Notes: generated by a model from the sequence alone, not told the origin. A DNA stretch of 64,000 bases from CAVUAF01 sp963739375 (GCA_963739375.1 CAVUAF010000014.1:124001-188000), one strand, 5' to 3'; counted from the stretch's first letter, positions 44,151 through 53,476 are shown. A program made the numbers and translations.

Positions 44151-45584
44151 CTACCAGGTGCCGTTGCCCAGGTACTGATCGATCGCCGCCGCCGCCTTGC
44201 GTCCCGCGCCCATGGCCAGGATGACGGTGGCCGCTCCGGTCACGATATCGCCGCCGGCAAAGACCCCCGGGCGCGAAGTGCGCAGCGTCTCTGGATCGGC
44301 TTCGATGTAGTTCCGCTTGTTGGTCTTCAGGCCCGGCGTGGTGGACTGGATCAGGGGATTGGCGCTGGTGCCCACGGCAATGATGATCGCCGTCACCGGC
44401 AGCTCGAACTCGGAGCCGGGAATCGGCACCGGGCGGCGGCGTCCGGAAGCGTCGGGCTCGCCGAGTTCCATGCGCACGCAGCGCGCCGCGCGCAGCCAGC
44501 CTTTTTCGTCACCCAGCAGCTCGACTGGGTTGGTGAGCATGTGGAACTGGATGCCCTCTTCCTTGGCGTGCTTCACTTCCTCGAGACGCGCCGGCATCTC
44601 CTTCTCGCTGCGGCGATAGACCAGGTAGGCGTTGCGCGCGCCCAGGCGCAGCGCCGTCCGCACCGCGTCCATGGCGGTGTTGCCGCCGCCGACCACGGCC
44701 ACGTCCTTGCCGCGGCAGTCATAGATCGGCTGGTCGAATTCGGGAAAGCGGTACGCGCGCATCAGGTTGATGCGGGTGAGGAACTCGTTGGCCGAGTACA
44801 CGCCGTTCAGGTTCTCCCCGGGAACGCCGAGGAACTGCGGCAGCCCCGCGCCGGTGGCGATGAACGCCGCGCCGTAGCCTTCCTGCTCGAACAGCTCGTC
44901 GATGGTGACCGTCTTGCCCACCACCACGTTGGTCTCGAACTCCACGCCCATGCGCCGCATGTTGTCGATTTCGCGGCGCACGATCGCTTTCGGCAAGCGG
45001 AACTCGGGAATGCCGTACACCAGCACGCCGCCAAGTTCATGCAGCGCCTCGAAGACGCGCACCGCGTGGCCCTTCTGGATGAGGTCGCCGGCGCAGCTCA
45101 GCCCCGCCGGCCCGCTGCCGATGATGGCGACTTTCTTCCCCGTGGGCGGCGCGATTGCCGGCAGACCCACCTGGCCGGTCTCCATCTCCCAGTCGGCGAC
45201 AAAGCGCTCCAGGTGCCCGATGGCCAGCGACTCGCCCTTCTTGCTGAGCACGCACCCACCTTCACACTGTTCTTCCTGCGGACAGACGCGCCCGGTGATG
45301 GCGGGCAGCACGTTGTCTTCCCGCACCTTCGCCGCCGCCGCCTGGTACTCGCCGGCGACCACCAGGTCGACAAATTCCCGCACCTTGACGCTGACCGGGC
45401 ACGTGGTCACGCACGTCGGCTTCTGGCACGCGATGCAGCGCTGCGCCTCGGTGCCGGCGAGTTCCGGGGTGTAGCCGAGATTTACTTCCTCAAAACAGGT
45501 GCCGCGCTGCTGGGGATCGCGTTCCCGCATGTGCTGGCGCTTGATCTTCATGCGCTCGCGGTTGGGCAGCGTGTTGTGGCTCAT
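44151..45584 (-). CDS. NADPH-dependent glutamate-synthase-small-subunit-like flavoprotein (NfnB/SudA/GltA type)
   Basis: 477 residues from ATG 45584 with GGGAGG upstream; it overlaps the previous gene by 4 nt. The N-terminus carries Cys clusters for two [4Fe-4S] centres (CIACQKPTCVTTCP and CPQEEQCEGGC). Two Rossmann loops follow: FAD (VAIIGSGPAGLSC) and NADPH (VAVVGGGNTAMDA). C-terminal GGDIVTGAATVILAMGAG is the FAD-closing motif. Paired with the neighbour it would move electrons between NADH, ferredoxin and NADP (transhydrogenase). Confidence 0.88.
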   Translation of the reverse strand: MSHNTLPNRERMKIKRQHMRERDPQQRGTCFEEVNLGYTPELAGTEAQRCIACQKPTCVTTCPVSVKVREFVDLVVAGEYQAAAAKVREDNVLPAITGRVCPQEEQCEGGCVLSKKGESLAIGHLERFVADWEMETGQVGLPAIAPPTGKKVAIIGSGPAGLSCAGDLIQKGHAVRVFEALHELGGVLVYGIPEFRLPKAIVRREIDNMRRMGVEFETNVVVGKTVTIDELFEQEGYGAAFIATGAGLPQFLGVPGENLNGVYSANEFLTRINLMRAYRFPEFDQPIYDCRGKDVAVVGGGNTAMDAVRTALRLGARNAYLVYRRSEKEMPARLEEVKHAKEEGIQFHMLTNPVELLGDEKGWLRAARCVRMELGEPDASGRRRPVPIPGSEFELPVTAIIIAVGTSANPLIQSTTPGLKTNKRNYIEADPETLRTSRPGVFAGGDIVTGAATVILAMGAGRKAAAAIDQYLGNGTW

Positions 45585-46513
45585 CGCTTCCCTCCCGCCA
45601 CCAGCTCCGGCTGGCACGCGGAGCGCGGCGCCGCGCCGTGGTCCCCGGCAAGCTGTCCCGCCGCCTGCATGATCTCGTAATCGCGCTGCGGGTTCTCCTT
45701 GAACTCGGCCAGCGCGCTGGCTTCCATCTCACGGTAGGCGCGATTGCGCTGCATCAGGATGTCAAAATCCACCTGGTGGGCGTCGAACTCCGGCCCATCG
45801 ACGCAGGCGAACTCGCTCTTCCCCTTGACCGCCACCCGGCAACCGCCGCACATGCCCGTCCCGTCCACCATGATGGAATTCAGGCTGACCAGGGTGCGGA
45901 TGCCGAGCGGCCGGGTAGCTTCAGCCACTGCCTTCATCATCGGCACCGGCCCGATCGCCAGCACCAGGTCCACCGCCTCCCCGGAATTCATGAGCCCGCG
46001 CAACGCGTCGGTGACCAGGCCCTTCTGGCCGTAGGTGCCGTCGTCGGTGGTGATGAGCACCTGGTCGCTGACCTCGCGCATCTGCTCTTCGAGAATCAGG
46101 AGTTCCTGGCTGCGGGCGCCGATGATCCCGATCACGCGGTTGCCCGCCTGCTTCATGGCCCGCGCCGTGGGCATGGCAATCGCCGTCCCCACGCCGCCCC
46201 CGATCACCACCACCGTGCCGTAGCGCCGCACCTCGGAGGGCTTCCCCAGCGGCCCCACCACGTCGAGCAGGCAGTCGCCGGCTGCGAGCGAGTTGAGCAG
46301 GTAGGTGGTCTTGCCCACCGCCTGCACGATGAGGGTGATGGTGCCGGCCTGCGGATCGGAGTCCGCGATGGTGAGCGGGATGCGCTCGCCGTGCTCGTGG
46401 ATCCGCACAATGGCGAATTGTCCCGCCTGCTGCTTGCGCGCGATCCGCGGCGCAAACAGCTTCAGCAGCCTGACTCCCGGGCCGAGGGTGCGCGCTTCAG
46501 TGATGGGAAACAT
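45581..46513 (-). CDS. Ferredoxin-NADP reductase alpha subunit-like (NfnA/SudB type)
   Basis: 310 residues. FAD-binding beta barrel (~1-95), NAD-binding GGGVGTAIAMPTARAM, and a C-terminal [2Fe-2S] site DGTGMCGGC...C. In the SudB/NfnA family that cluster is held by one Asp and three Cys, and the Asp is present here. Forms a heterodimer with the following gene, translated by overlapping ATGA. The same family includes dihydroorotate dehydrogenase PyrK. Confidence 0.85.
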   Translation of the reverse strand: MFPITEARTLGPGVRLLKLFAPRIARKQQAGQFAIVRIHEHGERIPLTIADSDPQAGTITLIVQAVGKTTYLLNSLAAGDCLLDVVGPLGKPSEVRRYGTVVVIGGGVGTAIAMPTARAMKQAGNRVIGIIGARSQELLILEEQMREVSDQVLITTDDGTYGQKGLVTDALRGLMNSGEAVDLVLAIGPVPMMKAVAEATRPLGIRTLVSLNSIMVDGTGMCGGCRVAVKGKSEFACVDGPEFDAHQVDFDILMQRNRAYREMEASALAEFKENPQRDYEIMQAAGQLAGDHGAAPRSACQPELVAGGKR

Positions 46514-46599
46514 GCGGCAGTGCTCTACCTCAGGTTCTATTCTGGGGGGTGGCTGCGGACCCGGGCAGTGATGCCAGTCACACCTCTAAGCCGCTGAAA

Positions 46600-47211
46600 T
46601 CACGGCTTCTTCTGCAGCCCCAGGGTCCCGGCATCGAAGCTGCGCTGGTCCAGGAGGGTAAGCCGTTTCTCCATCCACGGCCGGAGCAGCGGATAGTGCG
46701 GGATGCCGCACAGGTGCTCGGCGATGCACCACACGCTCTTCTCCGCCGTCATCCAGTCGAGGTGGTCGAAGCGCGCCAGGTTCACCGGGCGCGAGAAGCG
46801 GCGCAGGGTGCGCTGCCCGCGCAGGTTGAAATAGACGTCGAAGTAGCTCAGCGCCAGTTCGCGCAGCGAGCGGTAGACCGGCTCGCGATACCGGCAGCCG
46901 GTGTAGTTCGACTTGGCCAGCGCGCCCCAGTGGCCGCGCACCTGGTAGATGGCCACCACGTGGTCGGTGTCGTTTTCCGCTTCCAGATCGATGACCAGCG
47001 GGGGGAAGCCGAGCACGCGCAGCGCCGCCGCCCCGAAGATGGCGCCTTCCAGGCAGTGGGAGGTGTGGTGCCGCAGCACCAGCCGCGGCGACCACGAGGT
47101 CCCCGCCAGGTGGTAGGGCATCGCGTCAATGAACTTCTGCACCCCGTGCGGCGTCTTGAGCGCGCGCAGCTCGCGCCACTCCTGCGGGGTGAAACCAAGC
47201 GTTCCGGCCAT
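46600..47211 (-). CDS. Transglutaminase-like protein of unknown function
   Basis: 203 residues, no signal peptide. The pattern SHCLEGAIFGAAALRVLG (Cys ~53) and DTDHVVAIYQ (His ~84) resembles a transglutaminase/cysteine-protease core. The rest is Tyr/Arg-rich (YTGCRYREPVYRSLRELALSYFDVYF). The substrate and exact family are unknown. Confidence 0.65.
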   Translation of the reverse strand: MAGTLGFTPQEWRELRALKTPHGVQKFIDAMPYHLAGTSWSPRLVLRHHTSHCLEGAIFGAAALRVLGFPPLVIDLEAENDTDHVVAIYQVRGHWGALAKSNYTGCRYREPVYRSLRELALSYFDVYFNLRGQRTLRRFSRPVNLARFDHLDWMTAEKSVWCIAEHLCGIPHYPLLRPWMEKRLTLLDQRSFDAGTLGLQKKP

Positions 47212-47351
47212 TACTTTTTGAAGATCCCCTTGGGCATCAGCGAAACGCGCATCCTATCACTTCCCCCTGTGATGTCCGTGCTGGTGGAAGGCCCCAACCT
47301 GCGGTGTAGAATCCTCGGTTCGCTCTTCATAACCGCTTATTCGAGGCCCTC

Positions 47352-48404
47352 ATGCCCGCCACCATGCTTGCTGTGGTTAAGCCCAAATCCGCGCCGGGCG
47401 CGGAAATCCGCGACGTCCCCATCCCCACCTTCGGGCTCACCGAGGTGCTGGTGAAGGTCAAGGTGGCCTCGGTTTGCGGCACCGACCTGCACATCTACAA
47501 CTGGGACCGCTGGGCCAAGGGCCGCATCCATCCGCCGCTGATTCCGGGGCATGAATTCTGCGGGCATGTCGCCGCCATCGGCGGCGAGGTGACCTCGGTC
47601 AAGGAAGGCGACTTCGTCTCCGCCGAGATGCATGTCGCTTGCGGCAAGTGCCTGCAATGCCGCACCGGCGAAGCTCACATCTGCCAGCACGTGAAGATCA
47701 TCGGGGTGGACGCCAACGGCGCCTTCGCCGAGTACGTGGTCATCCCGGAATCGAATATCTGGAAGCTGGACCCGGCCATTCCCACCGAATACGCCTCCAT
47801 CCTCGATCCCCTCGGCAACGCCGTCCACACCGTGCTCGCCGGCGAGATCGCGGCCAAGAGCGTGGCCATTACCGGCTGTGGCCCCATCGGGCTGTTCGCG
47901 ATTGCGGTGGCCCGCGCTGTCGGCGCCACCAAGGTGTTTGCCCTCGAGGTGAATGAATACCGGCGCGCCATCGCCAGGAAGATGAAGGCCGACCTCGTGC
48001 TGAATCCCGCCACCGACGACGTGCGCACCCGCATCCTCGACGAAACCGGCGGCGTCGGCGCCGACGTGGTGCTGGAGATGGCCGGCCACCCCGACGCCAT
48101 CCGCCTCGCCTTCGACATCGTCCGCCGCGGCGGACGCATTTCCCTCCTCGGCCTCACCTCCAAGCCCATCCACCTCAACTTCTCCGAAGACATCATCTTC
48201 AAGGGCATCACCGTCCAGGGCATCAACGGCCGCCGCATGTACCAGACCTGGTACCAGATGACGGCGCTGCTCAAGGCCGGCAAGCTCGACCTGCATCCCG
48301 TCATCACCGACCGCCTCTCCATGCACGATTTTGCCAAGGGCATGGAGCGCCTCAAGACCGGCGAGGCCAGCAAAATCCTGCTCTATCCCAACGGCATGAA
48401 ATAA
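47352..48404 (+). CDS. tdh: L-threonine 3-dehydrogenase
   Basis: 350 residues, zinc alcohol dehydrogenase fold. Catalytic zinc ligands in SVCGTDLHIYNW and PGHEFCG, structural zinc Cys in CGKCLQCRTGEAHIC, and the TDH-specific WDRWAK and GHPDAIRLAFDIV. Converts threonine to 2-amino-3-ketobutyrate with NAD. The usual partner kbl is not adjacent. Promoter may include TAGAAT at ~47307. Confidence 0.93.
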   Translation: MPATMLAVVKPKSAPGAEIRDVPIPTFGLTEVLVKVKVASVCGTDLHIYNWDRWAKGRIHPPLIPGHEFCGHVAAIGGEVTSVKEGDFVSAEMHVACGKCLQCRTGEAHICQHVKIIGVDANGAFAEYVVIPESNIWKLDPAIPTEYASILDPLGNAVHTVLAGEIAAKSVAITGCGPIGLFAIAVARAVGATKVFALEVNEYRRAIARKMKADLVLNPATDDVRTRILDETGGVGADVVLEMAGHPDAIRLAFDIVRRGGRISLLGLTSKPIHLNFSEDIIFKGITVQGINGRRMYQTWYQMTALLKAGKLDLHPVITDRLSMHDFAKGMERLKTGEASKILLYPNGMK

Positions 48405-48418
48405 GGCCTGCCTCAGGG

Positions 48419-48883
48419 TCAGCCGAGCGTGCTCACGTAGAGCGTGTAGCCACTCCCCTGGTGGACGACGTGCAATGCCACCGCCGGAATGGCGACCAAT
48501 GCCCCGAAGACGACCACGCTGTCGACCACGACATTGGGCTGGCCGATGGCGCTGCAGGACGCCAGCAGCGCGACGCCGGCCGCAACGCCGGCGGCCAGGC
48601 CTCCGATGTTGCGCCGCGCCGAGGCGGGATTCTTTTCGACTCGCGTGGTGTTGGCGGCGCGCACCGTGACCAGCGCCCCCGCCGTGCCGCAGCGCGAGTC
48701 CTGCGCCAGCTTCACCGCGAGCTGCGTGCCGTTGCGCTCCGTCACCTTGCCCTCACACTGGTCGCTGTTGGCGAGCACGATGCGCACCCGGCTGCCTTTC
48801 TTGATCTTCGCGAACTCCGCCGGCGTGGCGAACCCTGGTGCAACCAGCGCCCCCAGAACGAGCAGAACGAGAAGCTTCTTCAT
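48419..48883 (-). CDS. Exported protein of unknown function
   Basis: 154 residues with signal peptide KKLLVLLVLGALVAPGFA. A short beta domain (KKGSRVRIVLANSDQCEGKVTERNGTQLAVKL) followed by a Gly/Ala-rich membrane-like stretch (IGGLAAGVAAGVALLASCS). Neighbour 48917-49366 is of the same style on the same strand, so they may be one operon. Confidence 0.65.
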   Translation of the reverse strand: MKKLLVLLVLGALVAPGFATPAEFAKIKKGSRVRIVLANSDQCEGKVTERNGTQLAVKLAQDSRCGTAGALVTVRAANTTRVEKNPASARRNIGGLAAGVAAGVALLASCSAIGQPNVVVDSVVVFGALVAIPAVALHVVHQGSGYTLYVSTLG

Positions 48884-48916
48884 CTCAACCTCCTTCTTTC
48901 TTTGCAGCCCGTATCC

Positions 48917-49366
48917 CTACCAACGCCGGCACGGCGCATTGACCGGTCCCTGGCAGCCCTGCGGCGCGCGCGTCTGCAATAGCGCCATGAGCATCTGCGG
49001 CATTTGTTTCGGCACCTCGAAAACGGCGGCCTGCGCCACCCCGGCGGCATCGCGGTAGGAGATGCGCACAAAATGCCGCCGCTGCAGCCGCTTGACCATG
49101 GCCACCGCGAGCGTAGGGGCGATGCCGAGGTTGTGCGCCAGCTTGCGCGTGTAGTCGTAGGAAATGACGGAGGCGTAGGGGATCTGCACGCTGCTTTCGC
49201 CGGCCTCAAAGCGCAGCCACTTCGCCGCCGTCGTATCCAGCTGCCCGGCCGTGCCCGCTTTCAGATTGGGAACGGTGCCGCCCACGTAGGTCACCTGGCC
49301 GTCCTCCACCGCCATCGCCGGCACCGCCACGGCGACCGCCAGGATTAATACCAACATTCTGTGCAT
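48917..49366 (-). CDS. Exported protein of unknown function
   Basis: 149 residues from ATG 49366 with GGGAGG 6 nt upstream. Signal peptide RMLVLILAVAVAVPAMA, then a beta-rich domain (QVTYVGGTVPNLKAGTAGQLDTTAAKWLRFEAG, SVQIPYASVISYDY). No family recognised. Confidence 0.65.
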   Translation of the reverse strand: MHRMLVLILAVAVAVPAMAVEDGQVTYVGGTVPNLKAGTAGQLDTTAAKWLRFEAGESSVQIPYASVISYDYTRKLAHNLGIAPTLAVAMVKRLQRRHFVRISYRDAAGVAQAAVFEVPKQMPQMLMALLQTRAPQGCQGPVNAPCRRW

Positions 49367-49455
49367 GGCTGCCTCCCGGACTTTCACAAGGCAGGATAGG
49401 GAGCGGCGAGACGCGCTGGTGGCGGGGTTGTGACACTTTCCCGAATGTCACAATC

Positions 49456-50373
49456 TCAGGCCAGCGGACGGGTGATGAATTCCTGGTAGCGCTGGAGTTC
49501 GGCCAGGGAAGATTCGGCGAGCAGCGGAAACGGAATCGCGAGGCAGCCCTTCGGCAACTGCTTCGCGGTCAGCGAATCGCACACCACCGCCGCCGTCTCG
49601 CGCAGCCCTTTTTCCCAGCCGCGCTGCCGGGCATCGCGAAACACCAGGCCGTCGGGAGCGAAGCCGGCGGCCACCAGCATGGTGCGCGCCTGGCGCAGAA
49701 AGTCTTCCCAGCGCGAGGCCACGCCAATCAGCAGGTCGCGCTTCACCGCCAGCCAGGGGGCCAGCGATGCCGGCACCGAGCGCACGCGCAGCGCGAGAAA
49801 CTCCGCCCCGGCCGGCAGCTCCTGCCGCGTCCGTTCCACCTTGCTCGGCAGTACCAGTGGGACCGCGCCGGCCAGCGTCTCCGGCTGTCCGCACTCATCG
49901 AAGCCGCATGCCGCAACCGGGAAGGTCAGCGCCTCCCGCAGCTCGGCCAGCACGATGCGCCGCAATTCTTCGTCGGGCTCGAGCAGCAGAAAATGGTCCG
50001 GCGGTTGCACCGTCAGGCACTGCCGCAAACGCGACCGCACTGCGGCCAGGGGCAGGCCGCTCTCCCGCGCCGCGCGGAACAGCCCCGCGATCAGTTGGTC
50101 CAGCGCCAGCGAGGGCGCCAGCGGCTTCTGCGGCCGGTTGCGGCGCACATACACCCCGCTGCCGCGCCGGAACTCCAGCCAGCGCTCCTTCTCCAGTTGC
50201 CGGTAGGCGCCGCTGATGGTGTTGGCATGTACCTGGAAGCGCCGCGCCAGTTCGCGCGTGCTGGGCAGCCGCTGCCCCGGCCGCAGTTCGTCCCCCAGGA
50301 TCCCCAGCACCACCTGGGTCACCAGTTGCTCGCGGATCGGGACCTCGCTGCGCGGCGCCAGCCAGAATCGCAT
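49456..50373 (-). CDS. GntR-family transcriptional regulator
   Basis: 305 residues. N-terminal wHTH of the GntR type: PIREQLVTQVVLGILGDELRPGQRLPSTRELARRFQVHANTISGAYRQLEKERWLE, given here in parts. The C-terminal ~200 residues do not look like the aminotransferase domain of MocR; they may be a novel effector domain. It could control the two exported-protein genes just downstream. Confidence 0.85.
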   Translation of the reverse strand: MRFWLAPRSEVPIREQLVTQVVLGILGDELRPGQRLPSTRELARRFQVHANTISGAYRQLEKERWLEFRRGSGVYVRRNRPQKPLAPSLALDQLIAGLFRAARESGLPLAAVRSRLRQCLTVQPPDHFLLLEPDEELRRIVLAELREALTFPVAACGFDECGQPETLAGAVPLVLPSKVERTRQELPAGAEFLALRVRSVPASLAPWLAVKRDLLIGVASRWEDFLRQARTMLVAAGFAPDGLVFRDARQRGWEKGLRETAAVVCDSLTAKQLPKGCLAIPFPLLAESSLAELQRYQEFITRPLA

Positions 50374-50385
50374 GGGAGCAGTCCT

Positions 50386-50497
50386 CGGTTGCCGGTTGCC
50401 AGTTTTCCGTTGCCGGTTATCAGTTGTCAGTTTTGAGTTCCGAACCGCCGCCGGCCGCTCTTCTGAGAACTGAGAACCGAGAACTGAGAACTGAAAC
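50386..50497. repeat. Iterated 7-nt word hairpin GGTTGCC / AGTTNTC
   Basis: Left words GGTTGCC, GGTTGCC, AGTTTTC, CGTTGCC, GGTTATC, AGTTGTC, AGTTTTG. Right words ACTGAGA, ACCGAGA, ACTGAGA, ACTGAAA. Exact period of seven throughout; resembles cyanobacterial heptamer STRR repeats. Confidence 0.85.
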
Positions 50498-50498
50498 C

Positions 50499-51191
50499 CT
50501 ACTTCGCCACTTCCAGGCTCACTCCGATTCCCCCGCCGACCTTCTGTCCCGGCGCGGGCGTTTGCCGCACCACGGTCCCGGTGGGGGCACTCGCTTTCAC
50601 GTCTTTGATGCCGGCCTGCTCCAACAACTTCAACACCTCGACCACCGGCCGGCCGACGAACTCCGGCATCACGTATTCGGGTTGCGCCTCGGCGGCGATC
50701 AGCAGGCTGACGCTCGGGGACGAAGCTTCGGCATTGGGCGTGGGACTCTGGGCCACCACCTCGTCCGCCGCCGCCCCGGGCAGCGTGACCACCGCCTCGC
50801 TGCCCACGTCCAGCCCGCGGCGCCGGATGTTGATCTCGGCGGCCCGCTGGCTCGCCCCCACCACGTTGGGAATCGTCCGCCGCTGCGCTCCCAGGCTCTC
50901 CGCGACGCGCACCGGCCAGCCGCGCCGTACCCGCGTCCCCGCCGACGGCAACTGCGAAATGATGTGCCCCGCCGGGGTGTCGGAGTAGAAGCGGCTCTCC
51001 ACCTGGATCAGCAGGCCGCTGGCCTGCGCTACCGGCTCGGCCTCCGCCGGCGTCATCCCCACCAGCTTGGGCACCGTGGTTTCGCGGCCGTGGATGGCAA
51101 AGCGCATCGCCGTCAGCGCCGAAAACGCCGCCACCAGCAACAGCACCAGCCCCAACAGCGCCAGCCGCAGGAAGGATCGCATCGCCGCCAT
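50499..51191 (-). CDS. Membrane-anchored protein with three PASTA domains
   Basis: 230 residues. One N-terminal membrane helix (LRLALLGLVLLLVAAFSAL), then three PASTA repeats of ~65 residues, each starting with the VPxxVGxxxxEA type (TVPKLVGMTPAEAEPVA, TIPNVVGASQRAAE, VMPEFVGRPVVEVL). PASTA domains bind peptidoglycan stem peptides. No kinase domain is attached. Confidence 0.9.
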   Translation of the reverse strand: MAAMRSFLRLALLGLVLLLVAAFSALTAMRFAIHGRETTVPKLVGMTPAEAEPVAQASGLLIQVESRFYSDTPAGHIISQLPSAGTRVRRGWPVRVAESLGAQRRTIPNVVGASQRAAEINIRRRGLDVGSEAVVTLPGAAADEVVAQSPTPNAEASSPSVSLLIAAEAQPEYVMPEFVGRPVVEVLKLLEQAGIKDVKASAPTGTVVRQTPAPGQKVGGGIGVSLEVAK

Positions 51192-51304
51192 TGTAACCAG
51201 CGGCTCTCCCCGTGTCCCGGGTCGCGGCCTGGGGGCCGGGTGGTTTGTGTTCCCAGTCCCGCGTGCACCCGCGAAAAACGGCTGGTTTCAGACGCTGGCT
51301 GGTT

Positions 51305-51310
51305 TATAAT
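51305..51310 (+). promoter_or_regulatory. -10 box of the PilB-like gene
   Basis: TATAAT 45 nt before the ATG. The -35 is unclear (CTGGTT at 17 nt spacing). Confidence 0.4.
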
Positions 51311-51354
51311 CCGCGCGCTGACTCCCCCGGCGTAAGTGTCTCTCAGGAGGGCCC

Positions 51355-53451
51355 ATGGCCAGCAGTCCCGCGCCTGCACCCGTACCCGCACCGGCCGCCG
51401 CACCGGCCGCGGCGGCGGCGCAGCCGCAGCATTTTCTCCAGCGCATCAAGCTGTTCAGCGCGCTTTCGGTGCCGGACTGCGCGGAAGTCGTGAAGCGCAT
51501 GAAGCGCCGCGACTTTCCGCCCAACCAGATCATCGTCCGCGAAGGCGCGCCCGGCAATTCCATGTTCTTCATCACCGCCGGGCTGGTCGAAGTGCGCAAG
51601 AAGGACCTCGCCACCGGCATCGACTTCCTGCTCACCGAGATGGGGCCGGGACAGAGCTTCGGCGAGATGTCGCTGCTCACCGGCAAGCCGCGCACCGCGT
51701 CCGTGATGTCGCTGCAACCCACCACCTGCGGCGTGCTGGAACAGGCGGATTTTCAGGCCCTGGTGCTGCAGTATCCCAAGATCGGCCTGGCGCTCACCGC
51801 CGAGCTCGCCGAGCGCCTCGAGCACGCCAACCAGCAGGTCGGCATCGAGTTCATCAACCTCGGCAAAATGAGTTTCGACCCCCGCGTCCTCGGCCTCGTT
51901 CCCCTGCCCATGATCAACCAGCACAAGGTTCTGCCGGTGGCCTTCGTCAACAACCGCCTGACCCTGGCCATGGTCAATCCCAACAACATCGTGGCCCTCG
52001 ACGACGTGCGCCGCGTCATCAAGGGGGTGATGGTCGAGCCCGTGGTCACCACCGAGGACGACTTCCGGAAGTTCATGAACTCGACCTACCTGCAGCTCAT
52101 GAAGAAGGACGAGCCCGTAGAACAGCCCGGCGCGGCTGGCGCCGCCCCCGCCACGCCCCCCAAGTCCACCGAAGCCACCATGGACCTGCTGCAATCGGAC
52201 ATCCTGCGCGAGCTCCAGTTGGCCCAGGATGGCGCCGAGGGCGCCGGCCCCGAGAGCAAGGCCGAACTGATGAACGCCTCCGAAGACGCGCCCATCATCC
52301 GCCTCGCCAATTCCATCCTCGCCCTGGCCATCAAGAAGGGCACCAGCGACATCCACGTCGAGCCCATGGAGAAGGAAGTGGTCATCCGCTTCCGCATGGA
52401 TGGCCAGCTCACCATCATTCAGGCGCTGCCCAAGAAAGTGCAGATGGGCCTGATTTCCCGCCTGAAGATCCTCTCCAAGCTCGATATTTCCGAGAAACGC
52501 CTGCCCCAGGACGGCCGCATCAGCGTCAACATGGAAGGCCGGCCCATCGACTTTCGCGTCTCCACCATTCCCGGCAAGTGGGGCGAGAAGGTCTGCATGC
52601 GCATCCTCGACAAGTCGAACACCATGCTGGGCCTGGAGCAGCTCATCAGCCATCCCCCCACCCTGACCCTGGTGCGCGAGCTCATCAACCAGCCCTACGG
52701 CATCATCTACGTCACCGGGCCGACCGGCTCCGGCAAAACCACCACGCTGTATTCCGCGCTCGCCGAAATCAACGACCCGGCCATCAACATCTCCACCGCC
52801 GAAGACCCCATCGAGTACGACCTCGGCGGCATCACCCAGGTGCAGGCCAACAAGGACATCGGGCTCGATTTTGCGCGCATCCTCCGCGCCTTCCTGCGCC
52901 AGGACCCGGACGTCATCCTGGTCGGCGAAACGCGCGACAAGGAAACCGCCCACATCGCGGTGGAAGCCGCGCTCACCGGCCACCTCGTCTTCACCACCCT
53001 GCACACCAACACCGCCGCCGGCTCCTTCACCCGCTTGGGAGAAATGGGCGTCGAGCCCTTCCTCATCTCCTCTTCCACCATCGGCATCATGGCGCAGCGC
53101 CTCACCCGCCGCCTGTGCAAACACTGCCGGGAGGAGTTCACCGCCGACGACGCCACCCTCGAGTACATGTGCATCAAGCACAAGCCCGGCGAACAGGTCA
53201 CCCTGTTCAAGAAGCGCGGCTGCGACGCGTGCAGCGGCAACGGCTTCAAGGGCCGGGTGGGCATTTACGAAGTGCTGAAGATGAACCAGGAGCTGCGCAA
53301 CCTTGTCGCCCGCGGCGCCAGCACCGAAGAGGTCACCGCCGCCGCCCTCAAGGCCGGCATGATCGACCTGAAAACCTATGCCGCCATCCTGTTGCGCGAA
53401 GGCCTCACCACCGTCGAGGAAGTGCTGCAGGTGGTCAGCGTGCAGGAATAA
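51355..53451 (+). CDS. Type IV pilus assembly ATPase (PilB/GspE type) with N-terminal cyclic-nucleotide-binding domain
   Basis: 698 residues. After an Ala/Pro-rich leader, residues ~25-150 are a cNMP-binding domain with the phosphate-binding cassette FGEMSLLTGKPRTASV. A partial GspE N-terminal (MshEN-like) region follows. The ATPase core carries Walker A GPTGSGKTTTLYS, Asp box DPDVILVGETRDKETA, His box HLVFTTLHTNTA and a four-Cys zinc site (CKHC...CDAC). It powers pilus or secretion assembly; the extra domain suggests gating by cAMP or cGMP. GGAGG stands 5 nt before the ATG. Confidence 0.93.
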   Translation: MASSPAPAPVPAPAAAPAAAAAQPQHFLQRIKLFSALSVPDCAEVVKRMKRRDFPPNQIIVREGAPGNSMFFITAGLVEVRKKDLATGIDFLLTEMGPGQSFGEMSLLTGKPRTASVMSLQPTTCGVLEQADFQALVLQYPKIGLALTAELAERLEHANQQVGIEFINLGKMSFDPRVLGLVPLPMINQHKVLPVAFVNNRLTLAMVNPNNIVALDDVRRVIKGVMVEPVVTTEDDFRKFMNSTYLQLMKKDEPVEQPGAAGAAPATPPKSTEATMDLLQSDILRELQLAQDGAEGAGPESKAELMNASEDAPIIRLANSILALAIKKGTSDIHVEPMEKEVVIRFRMDGQLTIIQALPKKVQMGLISRLKILSKLDISEKRLPQDGRISVNMEGRPIDFRVSTIPGKWGEKVCMRILDKSNTMLGLEQLISHPPTLTLVRELINQPYGIIYVTGPTGSGKTTTLYSALAEINDPAINISTAEDPIEYDLGGITQVQANKDIGLDFARILRAFLRQDPDVILVGETRDKETAHIAVEAALTGHLVFTTLHTNTAAGSFTRLGEMGVEPFLISSSTIGIMAQRLTRRLCKHCREEFTADDATLEYMCIKHKPGEQVTLFKKRGCDACSGNGFKGRVGIYEVLKMNQELRNLVARGASTEEVTAAALKAGMIDLKTYAAILLREGLTTVEEVLQVVSVQE

Positions 53452-53476
53452 CGATTTCCGACCAACGAAGCCACTC

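Noticed and set aside
50386..50497. CRISPR array
   Set aside because: Units of 7 nt without unique spacers; no cas genes in the window.
51343..53181. 612-residue frame antisense to the PilB-like gene
   Set aside because: Gly/Asp/His-rich shadow of a gene with intact Walker motifs.
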